This document shows, piece after piece, positions 9,766 through 21,417 of a stretch of 64,000 bases of DNA. Under the pieces are notes generated by a model. It searched no databases. It was not told where the DNA came from and saw only the letters and a list, made by a program, of their open reading frames with translations. The position numbers were made by a program, and so were the translations under genes. The DNA is taken from NCBI GenBank assembly GCA_012519425.1, contig JAAYQF010000026.1:1-64000 (forward strand). Direction: 5' to 3'. Source of the DNA: Bacteroidales bacterium. Lineage in GTDB: Bacteria > Bacteroidota > Bacteroidia > Bacteroidales > Paludibacteraceae. Each line of letters begins with the position of its first letter. Positions within the stretch are counted from its first letter, which is position 1.

Positions 9766-11157
9766 CTACTCTTTCAATCTTTCTTCGATTTCCTTGACAT
9801 TCTCTCTGAAGCTTTTGTCAAATTCCATCAAATCACTTACAATTTTACATGCATGCAAAACCGTTGCGTGGTCTCTTTGTCCTATCAGGTTGCCGATGGA
9901 TGCCAATGAATTATTAGTCATTTGCTTAGAGAGATACATAGCAATTTGCCGTGCCTGTACCAACTCACGTTTTCTACTTCTGGTTGATATGGCGTCAACT
10001 GTTAACGAAAAATACTCACATACGGTATCGCGAATTCTTTCAACGGTTTGAACTTTTGGAGTGATGTCAACAATTCTGCTCACCACCTTTTCGGTCAGTT
10101 CCAAATCAATGGGTTGATTTGCCAATGTTGAATGTGCCAGCAAAGAAACCAATGTGCCTTCCAAATCTCTGACATTATCTGTCACGTAACGTGCGATATA
10201 ATCTATTACCTCTTCTGAGATTTCAAGCCCGTCCCGATAAATTTTATCTTCGAGGATAGCCTTTCTTAATTCAAAATCAGGCTTTTCAATTTCAGCAGAA
10301 AGGCCCCATTTAAAGCGGGTGAGTAATCTCTGCTCTAAGCCAACCAGCACCAAAGGTGAACGATCAGAGGTTAATACGAGTTGTTTACCCGTTTGATGCA
10401 AATGATTGAACAAATGAAAGAATGTATTCTGAGTAGCCGTTTTTCCTGCAAACTCCTGAATATCATCTACAATCAACACATCAATGGTTTGATAAAAATT
10501 CAGGAAGTCATTAACGGAATTGCTTCTTACAGCATCGGTATATTGAATTTGGAAAGTATTCGAAGATACATATAACACACGCTTTTCGGGATAAAGCTGT
10601 TTGGTCATTACCCCAATTGCGTTTGCCAAGTGCGTTTTACCAACACCCGACTGTCCATACACAAATAAAGGATTAAAAACGGTCTTCCCGGGCTCGTTGG
10701 CAATGCTGATTCCGGCAGTGCGAGCCAATTTATTGCTCTTTCCTTCTATCAAATTATTAAAATTGTAAGATGGATTCAGCTGGGGGTCTATTTCCGGAAG
10801 CTTGGGCCTGTGGTATGGACTGATATAATTGGAAGTGTTGACTGACGGTTTTGACTTTTCCATCCCGCCTTCACTGGGAATACGGGTGCCCGTTCCGGAT
10901 GCCTGATCTATCAAAACCCTGTATTCCAAACGGGTTCCGTTCCCAACCACTCTGTACAGGGTCATGCGTAATAAGTCAATGTACTTCTCCTCAATGTATT
11001 CAACAAAAAACTGACTGGGTACCTGAAGTACAAATACCTGATTTTCGTATTGTAAAGGTATAATAGGAGCAAACCAAGTATTGTACGACGTTTCGCTGAT
11101 ATTATCCTTAATAATCTCAAGACACCGATTCCACAATTTTTCAGGTAAAATAGACAT
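9766..11157 (-). CDS. dnaA: Chromosomal replication initiator protein DnaA
   Basis: NPLFVYGQSGVGKTHLANAIG, LIVDDIQEF, C-terminal IGNLIGQRDHATVLHA DnaA-box binding signature. Confidence 0.98.
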   Translation of the reverse strand: MSILPEKLWNRCLEIIKDNISETSYNTWFAPIIPLQYENQVFVLQVPSQFFVEYIEEKYIDLLRMTLYRVVGNGTRLEYRVLIDQASGTGTRIPSEGGMEKSKPSVNTSNYISPYHRPKLPEIDPQLNPSYNFNNLIEGKSNKLARTAGISIANEPGKTVFNPLFVYGQSGVGKTHLANAIGVMTKQLYPEKRVLYVSSNTFQIQYTDAVRSNSVNDFLNFYQTIDVLIVDDIQEFAGKTATQNTFFHLFNHLHQTGKQLVLTSDRSPLVLVGLEQRLLTRFKWGLSAEIEKPDFELRKAILEDKIYRDGLEISEEVIDYIARYVTDNVRDLEGTLVSLLAHSTLANQPIDLELTEKVVSRIVDITPKVQTVERIRDTVCEYFSLTVDAISTRSRKRELVQARQIAMYLSKQMTNNSLASIGNLIGQRDHATVLHACKIVSDLMEFDKSFRENVKEIEERLKE

Positions 11158-11693
11158 TAGTACAAGTACGCAATAGAAAAAATAAAATGAGTATTAAAAT
11201 TTTAAAAAAACGTGTGCATTTTGGATGCATGTGACTTCTTCTTTTTGGAAAGAAGGGATACAAATTTCAGAAAGATTTTTCAAAAAACAAAACGGAAATT
11301 TATTTAGGTTTTTTTTACTTTTTGCACCGCCTTAATTATCAAGTGCTTAAAAAGCAACACTGGAAATCAAGCACTTACACACAAATAACATTAAAAATAA
11401 TTGACTATAAGCAAATTAACAATTTGATGTTTTTTTTATGATTTGCTATTTGATTTGATGCATAAGTACTGATTTATCAATCATTCATAAAGGAAAAAAC
11501 TGTAAACAGAAATTAAAACAAAAGTCAAGGTTATTTAGAATAATTATAAATTAGCTTTATGAATTTTGATATGTTTTTAAATCTCACTTGACAATTTTCT
11601 GATGATTGAACTTTCATGTCTGCGAACATTCCATCAACAACGTAAAAAAACAAGATTGCAGGAAGTTTTTGCCAAGGGAATTACTGTATCTTT

Positions 11694-12608
11694 CTATTTG
11701 TTTTTGGAGCCAAACAGTGAAAAATGGACATATCTTTTCGGACTTTGCCTCAGGTCAATCAACAACTCATCTGCACTGTTCGACACATTCACCAAATTCA
11801 TATATAAATTTTTGTCATTTAGAAGCAGTCCCAAGCTTCCCTCCGAATCATTTACTTTGCACGTGATTTGATTCAAATCTTTGATGGTCACATCAACCTG
11901 ATCCATGGTGGCCGCAAAATCAATTTGTTTTAAATTTCCACTAATAGCCGTAAAATCATCCGTTAACACATGTACATTATGAATCACCTTCGGAATGTCA
12001 TTTTGCACAATTTTTTTGAGTGAAGAGGAACTTTCAACCAAGTCAGCTGTTGTTCTTTCAATAGATTTTAAACTATTCTGTACACTTTCATCCTCAACGA
12101 GTGTGCGAACCGACAACAGCAAAGAATCCGCCTGTGCCGCAATATCCTGAATTCTCGGCAATAAATCTGTCGAAAGTTGATCGAAAAGCCCGACTGCAAT
12201 CTGTGATGGAAGTGTGTCTCCTGAAAGATGGAACGATTCCGTATTCTGTGTAAATAATAGTTGAATGGCTTTTCCACCCATCAAACCATCATCATAAAGT
12301 TCAATGACAGAATTTTTAGGAATACGAATGTTTTTGTCAACTGAAATCTTTACCATAAATGAATTTTCTTGCAGAAAATCATAATTGATACTTTCCACTT
12401 GTCCAACTTTATATCCTTTTATAAAAACCGGTGAAGAGGGTACCAGACCATCCAATTTTGAAAAATTAGTATGATAGTAGTGAACAGGTTTGAAAATATC
12501 GACACCCTTGAGAAAATTCAGTCCGAAATACAGAACAAATATCGCCACAACGGCGAGTATTCCGACACGTACCTCTCTAGACAATTTAAATTTTTTCATA
12601 CTTTTCAT
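11694..12608 (-). CDS. MlaD/MCE family ABC transporter substrate-binding protein
   Basis: N-terminal TM then LDGLVPSSPVFIKGYKVGQVESI MCE motif. Start moved from 12683 to M(K)SMKKFKLSRE at 12608. Confidence 0.88.
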   Translation of the reverse strand: MKSMKKFKLSREVRVGILAVVAIFVLYFGLNFLKGVDIFKPVHYYHTNFSKLDGLVPSSPVFIKGYKVGQVESINYDFLQENSFMVKISVDKNIRIPKNSVIELYDDGLMGGKAIQLLFTQNTESFHLSGDTLPSQIAVGLFDQLSTDLLPRIQDIAAQADSLLLSVRTLVEDESVQNSLKSIERTTADLVESSSSLKKIVQNDIPKVIHNVHVLTDDFTAISGNLKQIDFAATMDQVDVTIKDLNQITCKVNDSEGSLGLLLNDKNLYMNLVNVSNSADELLIDLRQSPKRYVHFSLFGSKNK

Positions 12609-12612
12609 TTTT

Positions 12613-13815
12613 TTATTTCGCAATCTTTCGAGCCTCATTGACCGAAATCTTTTTATCTCCCAGAAAAGCAACAATAAATGCATCCGGAAATCTTTTTTTC
12701 AACTCAACCCGAAGTTTGTCAATATCTTCGTACTTTGAAGAAGCACCAACTGTATATTTATAGTATCCGCCTTCCCTGTAACAACTCAGTTCTTTTAATC
12801 CTTTAAAATTTACATTTGTCGGACTCAATTCTTTTGTTGAGGCCGTAATCTGTAACTTAAACACAGGCTTTTGTTCAACAGTAATAATGTCATCATCTTC
12901 TTCCAGAACAAGCGTAGTAGTCGCTTCAACAACGACGGGCTGGTCAACAGAAGCCGAAGAAGAGCCTGACTGCTGTGTAGCGTCATGTATGGCGTCATTA
13001 TTTACATAACCCAATTTTTTATCGTGGCTGTTTTTGTACTTCACAAAAGCTGAATAGATTGCCTGTGCCATTTCACGCTGTCCGTTAGTACTCGCCAAGT
13101 AAAGTTCTTCATTGTAGTTTGAAATAAAACCCAATTCGATCAATACACTGGAACAGGCAGAACGGTGCAGTACCCAGAATCCTGCTTGCCTCACTCCTCT
13201 GTCGAACCTTTTAGCGGATCCGACAAGTTGGTTTTGCACATGCGTTGCAAAGGTAATGCTGTTGTCTAAATAAGCATCCATCATAAATTCAAACATGATG
13301 TACGAATCTATGGAGTTAGGATCAAACCCTAAATACTTCGTCTGATAATCATCCTCCAAGAGGATAACCGCGTTTTCAGCCATTGCCACGTCCAGGTTGG
13401 CCTGCGTTTTAGCCAACCCTAAGGTATAAGTCTCAGCCCCATATGCTGTTTTGTTTTTAGCGGCATTCACATGTATCGAAATAAACAAGTCAGCGTGGTT
13501 ATTATTGGCAATAACAGCCCGTTGCTCAAGAGGTACAAAAACATCCGTTTTACGGGTATAAACAACTTTAACGTTTTTCATGTTTTTTTGAACAAGTTCG
13601 CCCAACATCCTGGTTACTGAAAGTGTAATATCTTTTTCTTTAGATATCCTGCCCACCGCACCCGGGTCTTTTCCACCATGTCCGGCATCTAAAACCAACA
13701 CAAAATCTTTGTCTTGCGAATACGTTAAAATTGGAAAAAACAGAAGAAGAACGTGCAACAAGCAAACAAAATACTTCATCGGACGATTGAATCCCATATG
13801 CTTAAAATGAAACAT
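12613..13815 (-). CDS. N-acetylmuramoyl-L-alanine amidase (AmiC-type) with SPOR-like C-terminus
   Basis: VLDAGHGGKDPGAVG, SIHVNAA, VLIELGFISN; start could be internal (MKYFVCLL). Confidence 0.92.
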   Translation of the reverse strand: MFHFKHMGFNRPMKYFVCLLHVLLLFFPILTYSQDKDFVLVLDAGHGGKDPGAVGRISKEKDITLSVTRMLGELVQKNMKNVKVVYTRKTDVFVPLEQRAVIANNNHADLFISIHVNAAKNKTAYGAETYTLGLAKTQANLDVAMAENAVILLEDDYQTKYLGFDPNSIDSYIMFEFMMDAYLDNSITFATHVQNQLVGSAKRFDRGVRQAGFWVLHRSACSSVLIELGFISNYNEELYLASTNGQREMAQAIYSAFVKYKNSHDKKLGYVNNDAIHDATQQSGSSSASVDQPVVVEATTTLVLEEDDDIITVEQKPVFKLQITASTKELSPTNVNFKGLKELSCYREGGYYKYTVGASSKYEDIDKLRVELKKRFPDAFIVAFLGDKKISVNEARKIAK

Positions 13816-13932
13816 TTTCAGTTGAATGTTGCAAAATTACAATTTAATCCCGTTTAAGCTGTATAAATAGCAGTAAATTTTCCAATTTATGATAAAAAAA
13901 CGTTATTTAATCGTATCACGCTATTATTTTAC

Positions 13933-13940
13933 TAATTTTG
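13933..13940 (+). promoter_or_regulatory. -7 element TAATTTTG upstream of the lptD-like gene
   Basis: TANNTTTG consensus; overlaps the TTG the ORF track used as a start (13938). Confidence 0.5.
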
Positions 13941-13970
13941 CAGTTAAATTCATATATCGGTTTGTGTCGA

Positions 13971-16697
13971 ATGGTTAATTGTAAAGTGCTGATTTCTACT
14001 TTTATCAGGACGAGCATTGTACTTTTCTGTATGATGGCGTTTCTTTTTTCAGCACAAGCTCAAAGGAGGGTACAAGCCAGTGAGGGCACACGCCTGCCCA
14101 CCATGGAAACGCCTACTGCAGCAGCACAACCAAAAGACACTGCCAAAACCTCCTCTACCGGCAAATCAGATAAAATTGAAGATATCATACAATATCGCGC
14201 CAACGATTCAATTATATTATTGGGCAATGGTACCGCTTTTCTGTACGGAGACACGGAAATCAATTACCAATCCATCAATTTAAAAGCTGACTTTGTAAAA
14301 GTAAAAATTGACAGTAGTCTGATACACGCGCTCGGAACCGAAAGTGAAAGCGGAGAAATGATTGGCGAACCTGTCTTTAGCGAAGGAGAAGATTCCTACA
14401 ACTCCAAAGAATTACGATATAATCTCCGGACAAAAAAAGGATACATTCGTCATGTGGTCACTCAAGAAGGCGAAGGATATATCATCAGCGAGGACACCAA
14501 AAAATCGCCGGATAATATCTTCAGCATCAAGGGAGGTAAATACACCACCTGTGACAGTCACGAAAACCCGCACTTTTACTTAAGCATCTCAAAAGGTAAA
14601 ATTAAGCCGGGAGCATATATTGTAACCGGACCTGCCCATCTGGTTGTAGAAGACGTACCCTTGCCCATCGCCTTACCCTTCGGCTTTTTCCCGTTCACCG
14701 ACAAGTATTCTTCCGGAGTATTGATGCCGAGCTATACAGATGAAATGACACGGGGGTTTGGCTTAACAAATGGAGGCTATTATTTTGCCATCAGTGATTA
14801 TATGGACCTGGAAATGAAGGGCGATATTTACACAAAAGGTACCTGGGCTTTGTCAGGCACCACTAATTACGTAAAAAAGTACAAATTTAGGGGTAGTTTG
14901 GGTATCAGTTATCGAGAGGACGTGACCGGTGAAAAGGGTCTGCCAGATTACAATAAGGCTAACAACATGAGTATCAGATGGTCCCATTCGCAAGACCAGA
15001 AAGCAAATCCCAACTTCACTTTTTCTTCCAGTGTCAATTTTGCCACCAGTGGCTATAACAAGAGCAATGTAAACGCTTATTATCGTCCGGAGTTAAATTC
15101 AGAGAACACCAAAAGTTCAAGCATCACCTTTACCAAACGTTTTGCCAGGCTCCCCTCTTTCAGCCTTTCGGGAGGCATCAATGTGAGTCAGCGCACCAAA
15201 GACTCAACCATCAATATGAGTTTACCTAACTTAAATATTTCGTACAGTCGTTTTTACCCTTTAAAAAGAAAAAATCCGGTTGGCAAAGAACGTTGGTATG
15301 AAAAAATTTCGATGTCATATTCCGGAGCTTTTGCCAACAGTATTCAAACCAAGGAGAATCAATTACTAAGCTCGTCTTTTACGAGAGACTGGAGAAATGG
15401 CATGAAGCACACCATTCCCATATCAGCAAGTTTTAATATACTCAAACACATCAACATTTCTCCATCTTTCAACTATACGGAAAGATGGTATCTCCGCTCC
15501 GTCAAGCAATCCTGGGATGAGGATGCAAATCGTGTATTAAATGATACCACCGATGGGTTCTATCGTGTATTTGATTTTAATACGGGCATTTCGGCTTCAA
15601 CAAAATTGTATGGATTTTTTATACCCATCCGCTCAATTTTCGGTGATAAAGTGGACAGAATCCGCCACGTACTCACGCCTAGCATCGGGTTTAGTTACAA
15701 ACCCGATTTCGGAGATCCGAGGTGGGGATATTATGACACTTACATGAAGGGCGACAATGCAGTAATATACTCTAAATTTGCAGGTTCGCTTCACGGCACT
15801 CCAAGCAGAGGCACATCTGGCAGCATCAACTTCTCTTTGGGCAACAACATAGAAATGAAACTGCGTAACGACAAAGACACCACCGGAAAAGTACCTTTCA
15901 AGAAAATCAGTATCATAGACAATTTAAGCGCATCGGGAAGCTACAATTTAGCCGCCGACTCCATGCGATGGTCTATGTTTTCTTCAAGCATACGCCTGAA
16001 ATTACCCAACAACTACTCCTTGAGTTTGAGTGCCAGTTTTGACCCGTATATGTTTGCTCTCAACAGCGCCGGCAATCCCGTCAGGGTCAATCAACTAAGG
16101 TGGAATCACGGGAAATTCCCCAGGTTTCAGGGTACGAGCACTTCTTATAGCTACACTTTCAATAATGAAACTTTTAATAAACTGTTTAACAGAAAAAAGA
16201 AGCAAGAAACACCACCTGACACGGAAAACGAACAATCACCGGATGATGTGGAAAATCCGGATGTTCAACCAGGTGGCAAACAAACATCCAAACAAACCGG
16301 ATTAGCTAGTGAAGATGGTTACACAAAAATATCCATCCCGTGGAGTTTGTCCATCAACTATTCGGTTCGTTTCGGAAATACAAATGTTTTTAACAAGGAG
16401 AAGATGGAATACGAAATGGATTTTATGCACAATTTTAGTCTGAATGGAAGTATTTCGCTGACTCCTCATTGGCAGATAAGCGGCAATTCTTCTTATGATT
16501 TTAAAGCAAAACAATTTACCTACACCAGTATTTCCGTCAGAAGAGACTTGCACTGTTGGAATATGTCGGCCAATATCGTACCTTTCGGGGTTTATAAGTC
16601 ATACAACTTTCACATCGGCGTAAATGCAAGTATGCTGTCTGATTTGAAATATGATAAAAGAAGTGAATACGGAGTGAACAAGATAACCTGGTATTAG
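13971..16697 (+). CDS. LptD-like LPS assembly outer-membrane protein
   Basis: OstA-like N-terminal region, AHLVVEDVPLPIALPFGFFPFTDKYSSGVLMPSY, long beta-strand-rich barrel. ATG at 13971 preferred. Confidence 0.85.
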   Translation: MVNCKVLISTFIRTSIVLFCMMAFLFSAQAQRRVQASEGTRLPTMETPTAAAQPKDTAKTSSTGKSDKIEDIIQYRANDSIILLGNGTAFLYGDTEINYQSINLKADFVKVKIDSSLIHALGTESESGEMIGEPVFSEGEDSYNSKELRYNLRTKKGYIRHVVTQEGEGYIISEDTKKSPDNIFSIKGGKYTTCDSHENPHFYLSISKGKIKPGAYIVTGPAHLVVEDVPLPIALPFGFFPFTDKYSSGVLMPSYTDEMTRGFGLTNGGYYFAISDYMDLEMKGDIYTKGTWALSGTTNYVKKYKFRGSLGISYREDVTGEKGLPDYNKANNMSIRWSHSQDQKANPNFTFSSSVNFATSGYNKSNVNAYYRPELNSENTKSSSITFTKRFARLPSFSLSGGINVSQRTKDSTINMSLPNLNISYSRFYPLKRKNPVGKERWYEKISMSYSGAFANSIQTKENQLLSSSFTRDWRNGMKHTIPISASFNILKHINISPSFNYTERWYLRSVKQSWDEDANRVLNDTTDGFYRVFDFNTGISASTKLYGFFIPIRSIFGDKVDRIRHVLTPSIGFSYKPDFGDPRWGYYDTYMKGDNAVIYSKFAGSLHGTPSRGTSGSINFSLGNNIEMKLRNDKDTTGKVPFKKISIIDNLSASGSYNLAADSMRWSMFSSSIRLKLPNNYSLSLSASFDPYMFALNSAGNPVRVNQLRWNHGKFPRFQGTSTSYSYTFNNETFNKLFNRKKKQETPPDTENEQSPDDVENPDVQPGGKQTSKQTGLASEDGYTKISIPWSLSINYSVRFGNTNVFNKEKMEYEMDFMHNFSLNGSISLTPHWQISGNSSYDFKAKQFTYTSISVRRDLHCWNMSANIVPFGVYKSYNFHIGVNASMLSDLKYDKRSEYGVNKITWY

Positions 16698-16768
16698 TGA
16701 GTTCCGAGGTAGCGGGGTCTATTATGAATTTAAAGTACATACATTTATAAACAATTTTATTCAAAAAA

Positions 16769-17329
16769 ATGAAAATTTCAACAAACAAATTTGTATCCAC
16801 TGAATATGAGTTATTCGTTGACGGACAAAACGAGGGTGAATTAGAACTCATGGAAAGGGCGACTAAAGAACAGCCCATGTGTTTTGTATTTGGCATTGGC
16901 ATGATGCTGCAAAAATTCGAAGAAAATCTTATTGGTTTGGAAGCCGGCAGCAAGTATGAATTCACCATAGATGTTGATGATGCCTATGGAGAATATTTGG
17001 AAGAAAACATCATTGATCTGGATCGTTCTGTTTTCGAAATCAATGGAAAACTGGATGATGAAGTAATATTTGCGGGGAATATTGTACCTTTGATGGATTC
17101 TGAAGGTAACAGACTGAATGCGCAAATTTTAGATGTAAACAATGAATATGTAAAAGTAGATTTGAATCATCCTTTAGCTGGTGAAACCTTGCATTTCAAG
17201 GGAAAAATCCTTGAAGTCCGTGATTCAACAGAACAAGATTTGAATAAATTTCTAGGTTGTAGTGGATGTAGTGATTGTGGGGATGATTGCAATTCAGAGC
17301 ATCATTCACACAATTGCGGATGCAAATAA
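16769..17329 (+). CDS. FKBP-type peptidyl-prolyl isomerase, SlyD-like, with Cys/His-rich tail
   Basis: [60 protein letters not shown]; tail [23 protein letters not shown]. Confidence 0.9.
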   Translation: MKISTNKFVSTEYELFVDGQNEGELELMERATKEQPMCFVFGIGMMLQKFEENLIGLEAGSKYEFTIDVDDAYGEYLEENIIDLDRSVFEINGKLDDEVIFAGNIVPLMDSEGNRLNAQILDVNNEYVKVDLNHPLAGETLHFKGKILEVRDSTEQDLNKFLGCSGCSDCGDDCNSEHHSHNCGCK

Positions 17330-17355
17330 AACCATTTTCTCGTCAACAATCAATT

Positions 17356-18450
17356 ATGTCAAACACCATAGGCAAACTATTCACTTTTACCTCCTTTGGC
17401 GAATCGCACGGGAAGGGTATCGGTGGAATAGTGGATGGTTGTCCGCCGGGTATTGAGCTGGATGAAACTTTTATCCAACAAGAACTTAATCGCCGCAAAC
17501 CGGGACAGTCATCCATTGCTTCACCGAGAAAAGAAGATGATAAGGTAGAATTTTTATCCGGAACTTTTGAAGGCAAAACCACCGGAGCTCCCATCGCTTT
17601 CATCATCCGGAATCAAAACCAAAAGAGCCGGGATTACGATCACCTAAAAAACATTTACCGACCTTCTCATGCGGATTATACCTATCAACAAAAATATGGC
17701 ATTCGTGATTACAGGGGTGGTGGACGTAGCTCTGCACGTGAAACGGCAGCTCGTGTTGTGGCAGGAGCTATAGCCAAATTAGTGCTGAAAAAGATGGGTG
17801 TTTGTATCCGGGCCTATACTTCGCAGGTTGGACCTATTGCAGTGACAAAGACTTACGATCAGCTTGATCTTTCCTTGATTGAAAGCAATGCTGTTCGTTG
17901 TCCCCAGCCGGAAACAGCCTCAAAAATGATGGAGTATATCACCCAAATGAAAAAAGAAGGTGACTCAACAGGCGGTATCATCACCTGTGTTGCGAAAGGT
18001 GTACCCGTTGGACTGGGTGAACCTGTGTTTGACAAGTTGCACGCCCGCCTGGGAGCTGCCATGCTGAGCATCAATGCTGCCCACGGTTTTGATTATGGTA
18101 GTGGCTTTGAAGGTGTTGCCATGAAAGGATCTGATGCGAATGACGCCTTTATTTTGGAGGATGAAAATGTGAAGACTCGCACCAATCATTCAGGAGGAAT
18201 ACAAGGGGGGATCAGCAATGGTTCAGACATTTATTTTCGGGTATTGTTCAAACCTGTTGCGACCATTTTCAAAAAACAAGAGACTCTCAACACGAGCAAA
18301 CAAGCTGTTGAATTACAAGCCGAAGGGCGACATGACCCTTGTGTACTACCAAGAGCAGTACCTATTGTTGAAGCGATGACTGCATTGACCTTGGTTGATT
18401 TATTACTGATTTCAAAAGCGACGGTATGGGTAAAACAAGTAAGTGGATAG
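17356..18450 (+). CDS. aroC: Chorismate synthase
   Basis: [65 protein letters not shown]. Start moved to [19 protein letters not shown]. Confidence 0.96.
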   Translation: MSNTIGKLFTFTSFGESHGKGIGGIVDGCPPGIELDETFIQQELNRRKPGQSSIASPRKEDDKVEFLSGTFEGKTTGAPIAFIIRNQNQKSRDYDHLKNIYRPSHADYTYQQKYGIRDYRGGGRSSARETAARVVAGAIAKLVLKKMGVCIRAYTSQVGPIAVTKTYDQLDLSLIESNAVRCPQPETASKMMEYITQMKKEGDSTGGIITCVAKGVPVGLGEPVFDKLHARLGAAMLSINAAHGFDYGSGFEGVAMKGSDANDAFILEDENVKTRTNHSGGIQGGISNGSDIYFRVLFKPVATIFKKQETLNTSKQAVELQAEGRHDPCVLPRAVPIVEAMTALTLVDLLLISKATVWVKQVSG

Positions 18451-19358
18451 TTATCATCAATCTAAAATCCGGTAAAAAACATTTTAGAGTTCAGATGAAC
18501 TATCTTCTCAAGAAATTAGATGAAGCGGGTATCCCCTATCAGCACAGAATTACGGAGTTTGCGGGCCATGCAATACTTATCGCCAGAAATTATGCGCGAC
18601 AAGGATTTCTGAATTTTTTGGTGGTTGGTGGCGACGGCACCATGAGTGAAGTTATCAACGGAATTTTCAGTACGGGCATTCAGGAAAAAAATCAGTTGAA
18701 AATAGCTCAAATTCCCCGGGGAACGGGTAACGATTGGGCAAGATTTTGGGATATGACACGTGACTACAAGGATTCCATACAAATATTCCTACGAGGAAAA
18801 TCTCGTAAAATTGACATTGGAAAGGTTGATTTTATAATGGAAGGAGAACGCAAAAGTCGCTTTTTTATCAATTCTGTAGGATTTGGACTGGATGCAGCTG
18901 TTGTTCACCATACCAACCGATTGAAACGTTATGTCGGCAGTCATTCTTTTTTATATCTTCTCGCCTTACTGGCAGCCGTTTTCAGGTTTAAATCCAAGCC
19001 TTTCAAATTATCTGCTAAAGAGCGAACAATGGAGGGTTCACTTTTCACTATGAATATCGCCAATGGTTGCTACAGCGGCGGTGGTATGAAACAAAACCCT
19101 CATGCAGTACCGTATGACGGTCTGTTGGATTTGATGATGGCAAGAAAACCTTCTTTCAAAGACATCATCACCGGCCTGCCACTGATTTTTAACGGAAAAC
19201 TTTTAGAGCATCCGGTGATTGAATCTTTCCGTTCACAGAAAATTTCCCTTCGCACACAAAATGGGCGATATTTCGAAGCCGATGGCATTACTGTCTATTA
19301 CACACCACCGGTGGAAGTAAGCATCTTACCAGGAGCAATTGAGATGGTTGTGCCATGA
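18426..19358 (+). CDS. Diacylglycerol kinase/YegS-like lipid kinase
   Basis: [43 protein letters not shown]. Confidence 0.9.
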   Translation: MGKTSKWIVIINLKSGKKHFRVQMNYLLKKLDEAGIPYQHRITEFAGHAILIARNYARQGFLNFLVVGGDGTMSEVINGIFSTGIQEKNQLKIAQIPRGTGNDWARFWDMTRDYKDSIQIFLRGKSRKIDIGKVDFIMEGERKSRFFINSVGFGLDAAVVHHTNRLKRYVGSHSFLYLLALLAAVFRFKSKPFKLSAKERTMEGSLFTMNIANGCYSGGGMKQNPHAVPYDGLLDLMMARKPSFKDIITGLPLIFNGKLLEHPVIESFRSQKISLRTQNGRYFEADGITVYYTPPVEVSILPGAIEMVVP

Positions 19359-19397
19359 ATAAGTTTTCCAACTTGACCAAAGAAGCTTGACTTGAAA

Positions 19398-19439
19398 TCG
19401 AGTAGAAAAACAGGTTTATAGCACTATTTCTCTACTCGA
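19398..19439. terminator. Inverted repeat between convergent genes (possible bidirectional terminator)
   Basis: TCGAGTAGA (19398-19406) and TCTACTCGA (19431-19439), perfect 9-bp arms. Confidence 0.4.
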
Positions 19440-19455
19440 CCAAGTGATTTCTATC

Positions 19456-21417
19456 TTACAGCATCAACTTCGTAACTTGATTTCCAATCATCAATATCAC
19501 AACTCCTTGTTTCTGAAGCGTTAAGCTATTATTCCCTTCTTGAGTTATGGTGCTGTATATTTTTTGTCCAAACAGATTGTATATTTCAACAGACAAACCG
19601 GCAACAGCATTGAAGCTTACAGTACCATTTTCCACAACAACTTCAGTTTTAAATTCAATACCATCCACTGTAGTTAACTCAGTGCCTTGTGGAGAAGGCA
19701 CCTGTGTCTCAAAATCGTCTCCGATATTTTGTGTGTAAACATATACATTGTTTTCCTTCTTTCTGCCGGCCGATCTGGTCTTAGAAGGATTTGCAGTCAT
19801 GGCACTACCCCAAATAGGCAGCGGTTCTTTCCCGAAAGGCAGATAATCTTTGAAATATTGATTTTCAATTATACTACTGATCATCGACTTATCAATTGTT
19901 TGAGGAGTGTTCACGGTATACAAAATCACTTTACCGCCATCAGCAGCAAAATTTACAGTAGACTCGACGTCAGGAGTAAACAACTGATCACCATATTCAC
20001 CACCACTGGCACCTTGTATTAAGAAGTGAGAGCGTGCCGGAATGGACATATCTGCAGGTATTTCGATGATATTGGACGACTCTCCATCCCCGGCTTTGGT
20101 ATAATACTGTACACTCCAACCACCAATGTCAACCGGATTATCAGTGGTGTTGTACAACTCTATATAATCATTGCTATAAGGTGCGCCGGAATTACCTCCA
20201 CCGCCAAAAACCTCGGTAATAATTACATCGGGGAGATCAACAACTGCTGATGCATCAATGGCTTTTCCGCTTAGGACTTTGGTAATATCATTAGCTCCGG
20301 CACTTTTTAAGTTAAGTAAAGCACTGTGTATTCCAACTTCTACCGGCTTGTAAGTAACAGTTAAAACTTCATTATCAACAACTCCTTGGGTATGAGCAAT
20401 GGAATAAGCAGACAAAGTAAACAGATCCGAATCTTCACCGGTAACCGTCAAGGAAATATCTTCGGTCAGATTAACTCCTGATACCGTGATGGTCTGTTCG
20501 TCTTGTTCAAGCACAATTGCAGACATAACAGGAATTGTATGTTCCGTAACAACAATGGTCGGATTAGTTGAGTTTATTTGTGAAGGAACTGAATTATAAA
20601 CCACCACATCATCTATAAAAATATTGGCAACGTTATCCGTGCTGCTCTTGCCTATGAAAGTAAGACTTTCAATATTCGCATTGTCTGCTAACTGTGACTT
20701 GGACAACTCATCGCCAATAAGTTCCCCATTTATATACAAATCGAATTTAAGGGGTGAAACGGAACAAGTTGAACCATTATAGGTATAATTGACAGTACCG
20801 GAATTCTGATTATTACCTATAATCTCGATACTATGCACTACTCCTTGACTAATCTGATTTTTTGTCAAGCCGGCAACGGACCATTTTCCGGATTCTCTGA
20901 ACTGTAATTCAATAATCCCATCTTCTTTAAAAGTAAAATTCAAAGCAACAAAAGATTGAAATCCGGTAAAATCACCGCTGTTGGCATACATGGTTCCCGC
21001 ACCCTGTGAGAACACCCATGCCCCCGAACTTGCCGTCGCATTGCCTTCAGCATCACCGAACAAGACTTTAAATGATGTATAAAACTCTTTGCCGGCTGCG
21101 TATTCAACAATAGGGGAAATTTTCGTTACAGAAGTAGTAGAAGAAGCCACTCCCCTGACCAGTGCACCTTCAGTCATTAAGACATTCGGGGTAGCAGTTA
21201 AAACGATTGGAGCATTCGGAGCAACTGCACCGGCTCTTACAAAAGAAGTCCCGGAACCGACAGGCCCAGGTAAAAAATCTGTAGAAGCTGTTTGGCCGGT
21301 ATATTCTCCGACATCGTAGCCAAATGATTGACTTGCAGTCTGACCGTTCACTAAATGAACAGACAGAGTCAAAAGTAACGATAGCAATATTTTTTTAAAA
21401 AAAATAATTTTATTCAT
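19456..21417 (-). CDS. Secreted protein with lamin-tail domain and T9SS type A sorting domain
   Basis: Signal peptide; LTD motif VIITEVFGGGGNSGAPYSNDYIELYNTTDNPVDIGGWSVQYY; C-terminal VEIYNLFGQKIYS..LTLQKQGVVILMIGNQVTKLML. Confidence 0.82.
   Translation of the reverse strand: MNKIIFFKKILLSLLLTLSVHLVNGQTASQSFGYDVGEYTGQTASTDFLPGPVGSGTSFVRAGAVAPNAPIVLTATPNVLMTEGALVRGVASSTTSVTKISPIVEYAAGKEFYTSFKVLFGDAEGNATASSGAWVFSQGAGTMYANSGDFTGFQSFVALNFTFKEDGIIELQFRESGKWSVAGLTKNQISQGVVHSIEIIGNNQNSGTVNYTYNGSTCSVSPLKFDLYINGELIGDELSKSQLADNANIESLTFIGKSSTDNVANIFIDDVVVYNSVPSQINSTNPTIVVTEHTIPVMSAIVLEQDEQTITVSGVNLTEDISLTVTGEDSDLFTLSAYSIAHTQGVVDNEVLTVTYKPVEVGIHSALLNLKSAGANDITKVLSGKAIDASAVVDLPDVIITEVFGGGGNSGAPYSNDYIELYNTTDNPVDIGGWSVQYYTKAGDGESSNIIEIPADMSIPARSHFLIQGASGGEYGDQLFTPDVESTVNFAADGGKVILYTVNTPQTIDKSMISSIIENQYFKDYLPFGKEPLPIWGSAMTANPSKTRSAGRKKENNVYVYTQNIGDDFETQVPSPQGTELTTVDGIEFKTEVVVENGTVSFNAVAGLSVEIYNLFGQKIYSTITQEGNNSLTLQKQGVVILMIGNQVTKLML

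Noticed and set aside
11158-11693. oriC with DnaA boxes
   Set aside because: No clear TTATNCACA-type boxes seen; only position and AT richness support it, so it is kept as a low-interest finding only.
11602-11871. Two overlapping plus-strand ORFs of 86-89 aa
   Set aside because: Antisense to the 3' end of the MlaD-like gene and AT-rich spacer; no domain.
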